A stretch of 64,000 bases of DNA from Strongyloides papillosus (Eukaryota; Nematoda; Chromadorea; Rhabditida; Strongyloididae), in the NCBI GenBank assembly GCA_005656395.1, contig SRSI01000009.1, positions 310,001 to 374,000 of the forward strand, read 5' to 3'. Below are positions 51,393-61,098 of this stretch, one piece after another. Positions within the stretch are counted from its first letter, which is position 1. Each line of letters starts with the position of its first letter. The notes under the pieces were generated by a model. It had not been told where the DNA came from, did no database searches, and saw only the letters and a program-made list of their open reading frames with translations. The translations under genes and the position numbers were made by a program.

Positions 51393-52549
51393 TTAAGTAT
51401 CTGATTCTTCTTCTAAGGAAGTATTATTTGAAATTGGAGGTACATTTAATGACTTTAAGAATAAGCCTTCAAGTAAAGATGGGTGACTTTTGATGAGTCT
51501 ATACCAATTCTTAGTTTTTATTATATTCTCAACATTATCAATGATAAATTTCTGAACCATTTCTTTCAACTCCACACTTGAGTACGCTTCAGAAAGTAAA
51601 AAACGTTCACAGACGTTTTCAATATTTAGATCACTACATAAACATTTTTCTGCAATCGATTTCAATTTTTGTAATTCATATTTGTTTGCAATTTCAAAAA
51701 TCTCATTAGCCATATTTTGTATATCCGAAACCTCATCTGTATATACGTATCTCAGCATTTCTCTCACAACTTCAACACGAAAATCTTTAATTTCAATAAA
51801 ATTTGTTTGCGATTTTACCAATGTATTCTTGAATAATTCACAAAAAACTGGAGATCTTGCAGCTAGGACCGCTTTATGAACTTTAATTTCTTTGTCCTTC
51901 ACTTTTATAATGTAATCAGTGAATAATGACGAGTCAAACATCATACCATAGTCTAGGGATAATCTTGATTGTGGTATCGTAATATTTATTGGTTTCTCTG
52001 GATTACTATAGTTTTCAGGTTTAAGATTAATAATTGCTCCTTCACATAATACTGTCAGTTTATCATTAATCAGTAGGCCATTCGATTCGTCAAGTAAAAA
52101 ATCTTTCTTCACAAATTTTGAAAACCCCCAGCCTTTATTTTTAACAAACTCTTTAACGATCTCACTAGCAATAACATTTTTCTCCTCTTCCCTGTCATTT
52201 AAAATAGAGAATCTATATTTAACACTTGCTTCATCTGGTTTTTTCAATATCAAAAAAATCGAGACATAATCTTTTGACTCTTCTCTATCACCATTGGGAT
52301 AAATCCAAAGACTCCATTCTGATCTATCTTTCCATCCAGTTACAAAAGTTGATGATTTTATTTTTTCACCTGTCTTTTCAAGTCGAAGGGAAAAATTTTC
52401 TACTGAACATATAAAGTTGAAATTATTAACATCTGTTTGGATGTTACAAAAACCGTCTGAAATGATAAATATATAAGAATTACTAATAATACTGACGCTG
52501 CGACAAGTGGCTTACCAATAAATTTCCCACTTTTAAGGATCAAACTCAT
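51393..52549 (-). CDS. MATH-BTB protein (SPOP-like Cul3 adaptor), intact copy
   Basis: Exons 52549-52516 and 52456-51393 give 365 residues; human SPOP has 374. MATH (about residues 20-150) contains FSLRLEKTGEKIKSSTF, TGWKDRSEWSLWIYPNG and WGFSKFV. BTB (about 187-290) contains SLFTDYIIKV and VHKAVLAARSPVF, then LRYVYTDEVSD. A BACK-like helical part follows, and the C-terminus is Ser/Glu-rich. In such adaptors MATH selects substrates and BTB docks to Cul3 for ubiquitination. MATH-BTB families are large and fast-evolving in nematodes. This is the only one of the three copies here that is open from ATG to stop. The tiny 11-codon first exon fits all three copies. Confidence 0.92.
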
Positions 52550-53693
52550 TTTGTTTCTAAATCTTAGTATTCAAAACTATTTTAAACTGGGTATATAACT
52601 TAAAACTAAATATAAAATTTTTTAATTGTCAACAATAAAATAACCAAATCAAAAATACAAATTTTTGACAAATTAAATATACTTTGGTAACTATATTCAA
52701 ATTTTACTCATTAAAAAGCAAGAAAGTAAATTCAGATTCACATATTATCACTTAGCCTGTTATAAGATAGCGTTGTCTTTGGCATTTGAATGCTATAAAA
52801 AACTACAAATAGATATCATTATTTATTGAATAATGAATGTAAGATACTTTATATAGATTTACACTCGCCAAAAATGACAGCATTTTTACTGTATAAAAAT
52901 GAAACAAATTTTTATTCGTATAAAAATTAAACTAAACAAATTTTACAACTTATAATTTAATTAAAAATGATTGTACTGTGAATTGTTAAATTAATTTTTC
53001 AAGATTGTATCTTTCCAATGATTGTATTTTATAATTTTTCAATTCTCTCAAGTCAATATTCAATTTTTTTAAAAAATTTGTTGATTTCTCATATGAGTGA
53101 AAAAAAATATAAGAGTAAATTGATATGAGAAAGAAGATTATTATTTGCTAAAGATTTATTAATGGGTGTACATTTTTTTAATTTCCATTAAATTAGTAAA
53201 TTTTATGTACTAGATGTTTAAATTAATAAAAATTGAATTCCATCTAAAGTTTATTCCGTCTTCAGTATTGTCGTTACGAAAAACCTTTTAAAAATTCCAA
53301 AAAATCATGATTATTTTATTTTTATAGTAAATGAGTTATTCAACAAATAATAATGACATACAGAAACTAAATTTATATACTTCTATATGTTAAATATTTT
53401 ATTAAAGTGCAGTGCGTCCACTAATGCACAAAAATCGCTATTTTTAACAATTTTAGATTAATGTCTGTCCATAGATGTAGTATCTTTAATTCCGGTAGTC
53501 CCTTTATAGATCAAATACCATGCAAAATTTACAACATGAAATCATAATATAGGATATTAGAAACTCTAATGTTGGATCTTTATTCCAAATACACAATAAT
53601 GGGTACAAATAAACGTGTGTTAAAAACTTTATTAACAAAATATATAATACAAATATACATACTTAACATAAAAAAAATCATTTAAAATAGTAA
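52550..53693. other. AT-rich intergenic region
   Basis: About 1.1 kb between the intact MATH-BTB start and the 3' end of the SET gene, both on the minus strand. No ORF, repeat or RNA gene seen. Confidence 0.4.
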
Positions 53694-54950
53694 TTAGTTA
53701 GACTTTTGAACAATAGGTAAAAATTTCATACAATTTACAGAACCACAATGACATTTTACTGCATTGGTAACATCTGTTCCAGGAGTGTGGAAATATTTGA
53801 CTGTCAATTCACTGCCCATTGGAACTTTCTTCTTTGTAAAATAAAAAACTTTGTGGTACGTTGGACATTTATAGGTACCAAAAGAAACAATTACTTCCAT
53901 ATTTGGATCACAGGAATGATTTGCGAATCTTGACTCATTGCCAAATCTTTTTGAGTCAATAAGATAAAAGCGGTAGTCCCTTTTTAAATTTGGTCCATAC
54001 TTTTCCTCTAGTGGTTCTCTCATATAATCCATGTTGAAAGTGTATGTACTGTCAGACCTTATGGAAGTTTCATCATCATCATGTATGACTCCTACATACT
54101 CTGTAACAAGTTTACCAGCTTCCATATCTTTTCCTGCTGCAAGTGCCCATCCTTTGTCAGCGGTCTTAAAAATAACGAGTGGTATTCTATCACGATTCAA
54201 GCAAGAAATACGCTTCTTGCAAATAGTTTTTGTTTTGCGAAAACAGCTACAATCATTAGAGCATTCAAAAAATGGTAAGTAGGCATCTTTATCCAAAAGG
54301 TCTCCAAAAATTCCTATGAACCACTTCTTGACTTCAGTACAGCCATTTTCATGAGGAGTTGAGTCGCAATCCGTACATCCCTTAATTTTTGGCACATTCT
54401 TAAATTTACCCTCTTCTGCACTCATAGAACGATTTTCATAGGCAAATTGAGGCCATTCATCATCGACATAGTTAACGATGAAGACCTTATTTCCTCGAAA
54501 CGACTTGGTTGTCGTAAAATAGTAACTCCACGACAAATACATACACTTGACCATTATGTCAAAATCATCGTCATTGGTCGGTGCAAACGGATTCATACGT
54601 AGAGGGACATCAGGATTTTGTCTAGCGAGTGCACTGATAATGCAATGACGATCATTTAGTCTATTTATTTTTGCTTTCATGAGCTCATCAATATCTTTAG
54701 TGACCTTATAAACTTTAATGTAGTCAGACATAGGAGTATTGTCACCATAGTCATCTGTCACAACAAGATATTTTGTCTAAAAATAAAGGTTAAGTCTTAT
54801 GGACTCTATTAGTATTATACTTACCCTGTCCTCATTTCTGCCGATAACAAATAAAATTTTATCTGTAGCAGTGACAGTCCCAAGATCTTCAAAGAATTCC
54901 TCATCGTAGTACTCTTGGAAATATTCATCTTCATCCGATGAGTCTCCCAT
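53694..54950 (-). CDS. SET-domain protein, probable histone lysine methyltransferase (SUV39-like, divergent)
   Basis: Exons 54950-54825 and 54776-53694 give 402 residues. The first 25 residues are strongly acidic (MGDSSDEDEYFQEYYDEEFF). A pre-SET-like Cys cluster near residues 176-234 has CTDC, C, then CSNDCSC..C..C, eight Cys by eye where canonical H3K9 enzymes have nine. The SET core (about 245-375) has KGWALAAG, the cofactor and lysine-channel motif NHSCDPN at about 328-334, and GSELTVKYF where typical enzymes have GEELTxDY. A post-SET CHCGSVNC (CXCX4C) follows. The family transfers methyl groups from S-adenosylmethionine to histone lysines. The Tyr in DY is represented by KYF, so the catalytic Tyr is probably kept. 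Substrate is unknown. Confidence 0.87.
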
Positions 54951-55455
54951 TATTGCGAAATGTGGCGTTTAAGAAATGTAGAAAAAATTGTAAATGACGA
55001 GTTAATAGGGAAAGAACTACTATAACTTTTATGATAAAAATCTGTTTAAGATAAAAAAAAATCAGAACACCTCCAGGTTGGAGTGATATGTACATGGGAT
55101 TCTTCAACTTGTCATCAATTAAGAGGAAGAATGATCATCTATTTTTTATATATTGAATGTAAGTACATGCTAAATATTTTATAATTAGTGCTTTCAAGCT
55201 TGATCTTAGCACTACCATCCATATATTTTATTAAAATTTCTTAATAGTATCTTAGACATTATTCTATAATAGTTCAAACTGTAGTTTTTTAATCCATGAC
55301 TAAACTTTTTCTTATTGAAGTTTATATTTATTGAGTATCATTTATGAAAAAATTAATAACTTATAAATTACTCTACTCGTATTTATTTCTACATCAAGCG
55401 TATTTAAAATAGTTCTTATCACATTTGTTATACTGTTGTCGTTCCTTTTTTCAGG
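54951..55455. promoter_or_regulatory. Divergent intergenic region
   Basis: About 500 bases between the SET gene and the plus-strand ORF at 55,456. It ends with a CCTTTTTTCAG acceptor one base before the ATG, so either a trans-splice site or the end of an intron lies there. Confidence 0.4.
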
Positions 55456-55800
55456 ATGGACTTTGTTAGTGTCCAAAATAACACTCTAGAAATTATTAAC
55501 AATGATAACCAAATACAGTACATAAAGAGTTTAGAACCTTCTAGAAAGAAAGTGAAGTGTAATAGTTCAAATAATAATCCCATTTTATATATAGGAACTG
55601 AAATAAATACTGTTACATTAATATCAAATAAAGTTCAAAATTCACATCCTAACATATTGACATCTTTAACGGGAATGACTACAAACACAACCTCGGATAA
55701 TAACGATAGAAATCAAGCAGACGTCCAAAAAGATTCAGAAATTAGTAATAATAATGAAATCACAGCTCAAGTTTGGGGAAAACTGCACTTTAATACGTAG
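55456..55800 (+). CDS. Small Asn-rich ORF whose end lies in a fold-back element
   Basis: An ORF of 114 residues starting directly after a strong TTTTTTCAG acceptor, so it is probably expressed or once was. It is rich in Asn, Ser and Thr with a basic RKKVKC patch near residue 30; no family was recognised. The last codons (from about [13 protein letters not shown]) lie inside the left arm of the inverted-repeat element that starts near 55,759. The present stop codon therefore comes from the element, and the original C-terminus was probably displaced. Confidence 0.5.
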   Translation: MDFVSVQNNTLEIINNDNQIQYIKSLEPSRKKVKCNSSNNNPILYIGTEINTVTLISNKVQNSHPNILTSLTGMTTNTTSDNNDRNQADVQKDSEISNNNEITAQVWGKLHFNT

Positions 55801-57330
55801 AAATTTCTAATTTAAAAATATAAATAAACCCCTTAATTTTAATATTTTCCTTTGAAATTTTGTCAGATGATTTGAATAATTATGTAGATTCAATAAAAAA
55901 TATGGTTTGGGTAAAATGCCATATATAGGAAAAAATGTTTGGTTGTGAATATTTTTTGATGTGCCATTGCTTTTGCTCTGGAAAAAAAGTATGAGTTTCT
56001 CCTACTTTCCATCTACACACCCATAAATTTTTAAGTTGGTATTATGTTACGTTTTGGAGAAAATTAATTTCTGGTAAATTGCATTCCTATTTTTTACATA
56101 TTTTCATTATATAATTAAAATAAATATGCATTTTTAAACGTTTCTTGTAATGTTATAACCCTTATAATTACTTTTAAAGTATCTGCAGTCATGCAAGTAA
56201 GTTTATAAAATATAAAAATTAAGAAATATTATTTTTCTCCATATAAGGATAAATGTTTCTTTTTTTTTAATTTAAGTAAATAAATAAACATTATATGCCA
56301 AAAAAATACCACACATAATTTCCAAACAATTAGATACCATTTTTAATATACTTTAAAATTATAAAACTACTTAATTCTCATTATAAACTTATTGTTTCAG
56401 TTCGTAGTAATACTTAAACAATTTATATAAATCAAATCGTAATCTGCTATTAATAAAATTAGAAATAATTTTTAACCAAAAAATAATAGTTAGAAATTAA
56501 TCCCAATGAAATGTTTCGTATAATGGAATTTCTGAAAAAAATATTGGTACGAACAACTTGCAATCCATCTTTCCTAATGTTCTTAAAAATCAAGTAAAAA
56601 ATATGGTTTAATTGAGAAAATACATTACTGCAAAAATTTAAACATGAAAATTTATCATTGTTTATCATAATTGCTTAAACCTTGGTTTAATTGCAATACA
56701 TAGGTGATCCAAGCACAAATTACATGATCGAAAAACTTAAAATAAGTTTTTTTACCATATACTTTAAACTTTTGTAGAAAAAAACAGTTTTGGCCATTTC
56801 TTATATAATGTGGAACAATTTATCATTTGTAGCAAAAAAAACTAGTATTTATTTAACATTTTTCAATGTTTATATTTAATAAAGTTACCAGGTATCATTG
56901 TAAATACTTTTAAATTAATTAGGTCAATGTTTCACATATAAAATAATACGAAAAAAATCTATATTTAGCATGTTTTATGATATATTTTCTATAAAAAAAT
57001 TAAAGTAATTCAAAATTAATTTTCTCCAAAACCTAGCATAATATCAACTCAAACGTTTATGGGTGTGTAGAGGGAAAGTAGAGGTGTCTAACTATTTTTT
57101 TAGGGCAAAAGCAACGGAACAGCAAAAGATATTCACAATCAAAAAAATTTTCTCATTTATGGTATTTTACTAAAACCGTATTTTGTGAACAATTTACACC
57201 ATTATTCAAGTCAACTGACAAAATTTCAAAAGAAAATATTAAAATTAAGGGGTTTATTAAAGGATGCGAAAATTATTTATAGAGTAAAAGTGCAGTTTTC
57301 CGACAAAGCACACAAACCTCGAGCTGTGAT
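55759..57330. mobile_element. Non-autonomous fold-back element with arms of about 300 bases
   Basis: The left arm begins ATCACAGCTC at 55,759 and the right arm ends GAGCTGTGAT at 57,330. The arms match in inverted orientation over roughly 300 bases, including AATAAACCCCTTAATTTTAA with its complement near 57,230-57,255, and CTACACACCCATAAA near 56,020 with its complement near 57,055. The first 80 bases are more diverged than the next stretch. The interior (about 56,110-56,990) has no coding capacity. This fits a MITE-like or Mutator-like element with long terminal inverted repeats. No convincing target duplication was seen. Confidence 0.82.
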
Positions 57331-57756
57331 TAGTGTATAAAAAAGCAAAATAAAAGTATACGAGGTTAATGTAACTAATGAGTTGTTTTGTATAGTAGTA
57401 CTGATATCATTAAATAAATATTAATAACCAAGGTATAATTAATGAATATTTTAATAAAGTTACATAAATTACTATACTGGGAATAATTTATATACCTTAT
57501 TTTAAATTTACGATAATAGTAAAAGGATAATTTTTAACAATAAATATAATATGAATTGATGTTATTTAAACTTAAATATATTGAAAAGTATGTAACTTAA
57601 TGATTTTAAATGAATCGAAGTATATTTTTAATATAAATATATTGATAATTTAATAAAATACTTTTATATGCCGATATGGAAGCTTATAATGAAATATTTT
57701 TTTATTAAAATAATGAACATCAAATTTAAACAGATAATTAAAATATTAATAATAAT
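57331..57756. other. AT-rich spacer
   Basis: About 430 bases between the fold-back element and the stop codon of the minus-strand membrane protein gene. Nothing else seen. Confidence 0.35.
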
Positions 57757-59304
57757 TTATACAAAATAACCTAATTCCATTGTGTTTGGATTGTATTTTT
57801 CTTTTCTTTTTCTTAAATCACTAATTGTTTTTGCAAATGTATGTGCTTTTTCATTTAAACATGGCAAAAAGAGTGTTAAGACTTTCAATAATACCCATAA
57901 AAAGAAAAGTAATATTGAGAGAAATATTCTGAATAAGTACCCAACTTCTTCTAAAATTCTATCTGTTCCAAGTGGTTTCAGGTAAACATAGCAAACGGCC
58001 AATAAAGTTATTGTTCCAAATATAATTATAAATACAGCTCCAATACAAAAGTAGAATTTGTATTTCTGTAATGCATGTCCAAACCATCCTGTAGACAATC
58101 TTGTAAACAAAAAGCTTATTCTTTCCATGAGAGCATTTGTTGTTGAATCATACAAATCCATTTCAACTTTATGATATGGACTTTTTAAATTCTTCATACT
58201 AAATAAACTGCTACATGATCTTTTTGACGAATAATGAGACAGGTAATTCTTCCTATCAGCAAACATAAGGGACCCATCATTCAAAACCACAGGCATTTTT
58301 TCATAACAAATTTCATCCAACTTGAAATCCGAATGGATTTCTTTTGGTTTTTCTTGTTTACAAACGTGAATAAGATATACTTCTTTGTATTCTATTTCCT
58401 CAGCTATAATGTCCTTTCTATCCAAATATTTTCTAATAATTTGATTAGGAGTTCCATTTTCACTAAATATTCTTTGTTTCTCATTTTTTCTTCTGCATGA
58501 TTCTTTGTAATTTAGTTTTGCCATTTCTTGAATTCTGTTTCTTATTATTTCTGATCCTTGTCTTATGATTTTTTCATCGTTTGTTATTTCAAAGTTTGTC
58601 ATCTCTTTGAAATAATTCTCCAAGTTTTGGTAACTGACATATTTTTTGGACTCTTTTGAATTAAAGAATGACTTAATTTTCCCAAAAAATCCCATTGATT
58701 CTTGCTTTACACTATAGTATTCTTTCAAGTTGTGCTTTCCATTTAAGCTTTTGGCAAGGAGGAAAGCTTGAATGGCTGCCAACAATGCTTTATCACTCAA
58801 ATGTTTGTAATCGTCTCCAACGACGAACTCCAAAAACGACTTCTCAAAAGCTTCGTGGATTGTGATTTTGTCAGACCAGTAGTTGTCCCGCATGACATCA
58901 ATGTAAATGTCATAATTGAACCTGTGGACTTTTACATCTCCTGATACACAGGGCGTTTGGTGTTTGAAATTACCATCCAAATAATCCAGAAGAAGGTAGT
59001 CATTGTTTCCTTCAGAGTCCTGAGTTGGTACCATAACATGATCCTTTGACACGAAGACTATTTTGATTTCCCTTGAACATGTTCGGTTGTTTCTATGGAA
59101 GCGTACGATGTTCTTCAGCTCCAGGTGCCATGATATGTTCTCTGTCATGTTGCAGCCTTCAGGTACTCTTAAGTCGAAACTATCATTCTCCTGATAGTTG
59201 TTGCAGTTGTAAAAAATTTCATTTTTCTGATTTCCAGTATCAGTAGCCAAAACCAGTTTAAAAATTAAAATAAATGCTCCAATAAAGTTGATTCTTGAAA
59301 ACAT
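57757..59304 (-). CDS. Single-exon membrane glycoprotein of unknown family
   Basis: An ORF of 515 residues without introns. Residues 1-20 are a signal peptide (MFSRINFIGAFILIFKLVLA). The ectodomain of about 400 residues has paired cysteines near the N-terminus (YNCNNY, EGCNMT, RTCSRE, TPCVSG) and several N-glycosylation sequons. The middle is helical and charged (YKHLSDKALLAAIQAFLLA, then a Lys-rich GFFGKIKSFFNSK stretch). Two hydrophobic segments lie near residues 424-450 and 460-492, followed by a short basic tail. The layout (signal peptide, Cys ectodomain, helical stem, C-terminal membrane anchor, no introns) recalls Env-like proteins of retroelements, but no fusion-protein motif was recognised. 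An ordinary nematode secretory-pathway protein is equally possible. Codon use is slightly richer in G and C than its surroundings. Confidence 0.75.
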   Translation of the reverse strand: MFSRINFIGAFILIFKLVLATDTGNQKNEIFYNCNNYQENDSFDLRVPEGCNMTENISWHLELKNIVRFHRNNRTCSREIKIVFVSKDHVMVPTQDSEGNNDYLLLDYLDGNFKHQTPCVSGDVKVHRFNYDIYIDVMRDNYWSDKITIHEAFEKSFLEFVVGDDYKHLSDKALLAAIQAFLLAKSLNGKHNLKEYYSVKQESMGFFGKIKSFFNSKESKKYVSYQNLENYFKEMTNFEITNDEKIIRQGSEIIRNRIQEMAKLNYKESCRRKNEKQRIFSENGTPNQIIRKYLDRKDIIAEEIEYKEVYLIHVCKQEKPKEIHSDFKLDEICYEKMPVVLNDGSLMFADRKNYLSHYSSKRSCSSLFSMKNLKSPYHKVEMDLYDSTTNALMERISFLFTRLSTGWFGHALQKYKFYFCIGAVFIIIFGTITLLAVCYVYLKPLGTDRILEEVGYLFRIFLSILLFFLWVLLKVLTLFLPCLNEKAHTFAKTISDLRKRKEKYNPNTMELGYFV

Positions 59305-59726
59305 TTTGAAGTTGATTTAATTGATTTGTTACAATTAATAAGTGGTGATAATACCATTTATTTTTTTCCTTATATACTAATAAATGTTTTAGAATTAAAT
59401 GCCATTCGTTTTATTTTTTTGTTAAAATGTTAGATTTACTTTTACTAAAAGTTTGTTTTGTTAATTAGTAAAAAATAATTACAAAACAATCTCATTTATT
59501 GCACTATCATGCTTTTATGTTTTAAGATTATGCTTCAAACAAACTTTAAGATAGATAATAACCTTTATTACTAATTGTTTTGTTTATAAACAAAATTGTA
59601 TATAAATATGAAGGATGAACAAAATGAATTAACCAAAATTATTGTCAATTTTTTACACAATTATTTTAATTTTTCTTTATTTTCAGAACTCATAATCTCG
59701 TGTATCATTATCAACAAAACTCAACA
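59305..59726. promoter_or_regulatory. Divergent intergenic region
   Basis: About 420 bases between two divergent genes. It ends in TTTCTTTATTTTCAG at about 59,674-59,688, a strong acceptor ahead of the start proposed at 59,727. No other element recognised. Confidence 0.4.
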
Positions 59727-60121
59727 ATGGCTTTCAAAAGTAAGTAATTTTACTTAAATTTTAATATTTTTTTTAGGTTAGCAAGATGTACACCAAGGAA
59801 ATTCTTTCATTTCCTTTGAAGAATGTTAGTGAAGATTTTGGGACTGGAAATTTAATCAATCAAAAATTAAGCGTGGAATTTGTAGAAAACGAAGAGAAAC
59901 ACAAGAAACTCAAGATAATTTCCGACCTAGAAGTTTATGGAGAAAAAGGAAAAAATCTTAAAGACCTTCTCAGTTCATACATGTTCAAAGATGCAAAAAA
60001 AGAAACAAAAAAACTAGAAGAAAAATTGGCTGACGTAAAAAAGAATATCAATCAGACCTCCAATTTGACCAACAATATCACAATACTTTTTATGAAGAAT
60101 ACTGCTTATCAATTTATTTGA
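59727..60121 (+). CDS. Small charged protein of unknown function, possibly truncated
   Basis: The main ORF (59,786-60,121) gives 111 residues and is Lys/Glu-rich. It contains a helix-forming stretch (KDAKKETKKLEEKLADVKK) and then three N-glycosylation sequons. A tiny upstream exon 59,727-59,743 (MAFKS..) joined at 59,782 would extend it in frame, using the GTAATT donor and GGTTAG acceptor; the more obvious GTAAGT donor at 59,740 does not keep frame. If that exon is not used, translation begins at 59,786. The ORF's end lies inside a 23-base inverted repeat, and no family was recognised. Confidence 0.5.
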
Positions 60122-60143
60122 GTATTGTGATAATGTTGGTCAA
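60065..60143. repeat. Inverted repeat, 23-base arms, hairpin-forming
   Basis: Arms at 60,065-60,087 and 60,121-60,143 are complementary with one mismatch, separated by a 33-base loop. The left arm is coding sequence of the upstream ORF; its stop codon lies at the start of the right arm. The pair could fold into a stable hairpin in RNA or arise from a local inverted duplication. Confidence 0.85.
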
Positions 60144-60239
60144 ACCTTTGGAAATACCAAGTAATATTCTCTTGCAATGATTCAATCAAGTAAAATAACT
60201 GAGGAAAAAATTAAGAAATAGCCGGTCATTCATGTTAGT

Positions 60240-60683
60240 ATGGACGAAAATGGTTACTACCAAATTGTAAAAAAGGCAATATTTGCAACCAGAGGAAAAC
60301 TTGAAAACTTCCTCAATTTCAATGTCAATCAACTTTACAGTGACTTAGGTAACAGCAAAACAGAAAACAAAATAAAATTCACACGTTACCTAAGTCCTCC
60401 ATATTCAAAAAATGATTGGGATTTGAAAAAGGAGGTTACTATGCTAATTAGACACTACATTGGAATTCATGCTCATGTAAAAGAGCCAAGATCCAAACAA
60501 AGAATCAAAGAAATTGATTCAAAAACAAGATGTATTATAGAAGAGGCATATGAAAATAATGAAATTGGAGGCGTAATGCACACCACCTCTCTTTACCTAA
60601 AAACATACACCCACTTTTTATTTCCATATAAATATCTGACTTATCCTAATATTCATTCATTCTTTATGACCCTCAGTTTTTAA
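60240..60683 (+). CDS. Unrecognised ORF ending in the 205-base repeat
   Basis: An ORF of 147 residues. The first 111 are charged and helix-prone, with KKEVTMLIRHYIGIHAHVKE and RIKEIDSKTRCIIEEAYEN, possibly a fragment of a larger domain. The last 36 residues, from GVMHTTSLY onward, are encoded by the 205-base dispersed repeat that begins at 60,572. Either the repeat is the normal 3' end of this gene or it truncated the ORF. It contains a second, shorter inverted repeat (12-base arms at 60,342-60,353 and 60,385-60,396). It may be the downstream part of the preceding gene, separated by stops in 60,122-60,239. Confidence 0.45.
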   Translation: MDENGYYQIVKKAIFATRGKLENFLNFNVNQLYSDLGNSKTENKIKFTRYLSPPYSKNDWDLKKEVTMLIRHYIGIHAHVKEPRSKQRIKEIDSKTRCIIEEAYENNEIGGVMHTTSLYLKTYTHFLFPYKYLTYPNIHSFFMTLSF

Positions 60684-60776
60684 GATGTTTTTGGTGTTTA
60701 TAATTGTATGATTATAATAAAATGTTTTCCTTTATACTCTTATTTCTATTTGAACTTTAATACCGCTACACAACGA
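60572..60776 (+). repeat. 205-base dispersed repeat, second copy
   Basis: Same length as the copy at 46,742-46,946; eight differences, all C/T on this strand. It supplies the stop codon of the ORF at 60,240, and an AATAAA lies about 35 bases after that stop, as in a terminal exon and 3' UTR. Flanks show no target duplication here. Confidence 0.85.
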
Positions 60777-60860
60777 GGTTCCACCGAGATATCCATGAAA
60801 GAGCCACCCGTCAGCGAATGTTCTGAATTGATGATGTAAGTTTTAGCATAGAATTCGAAA

Positions 60861-61098
60861 GAAATACTACGATTGAGGTCGTATAGGTTAAAGGTTCGGG
60901 CAGACAGGCCCATGAAATTAGAGGTTCGGGTAACCAGGTCCATGAGATTAGGTGTTCGGCCAATTAGGCCCACGAGATTGAGTTTTCGGGTAATTAGACC
61001 CATGATAATAGATTTACGGGCAATTAGACTCATGATAATAGGTTTATGGATAGCTAGACCCATGATATTAGGTTCGGGTAGCGGGACCCATGACATAA
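60861..61098. repeat. 30-base minisatellite, about seven to eight copies
   Basis: Units of exactly 30 bases start at 60,891, 60,921, 60,951, 60,981, 61,011 and 61,041, each like GGTTCGGGTAATTAGRCCCA plus TGATATTA. A 28-base last unit starts at 61,071 and a degenerate first unit at 60,861. As 30 is divisible by three, long open frames run through it on both strands with 10-residue periodicity; these frames are probably a by-product. Confidence 0.9.

Noticed and set aside
60746..61096. A 116-residue minus-strand protein with 10-residue repeats
   Set aside because: It is produced by the 30-base minisatellite, and the opposite strand is equally open. No start or splice support.
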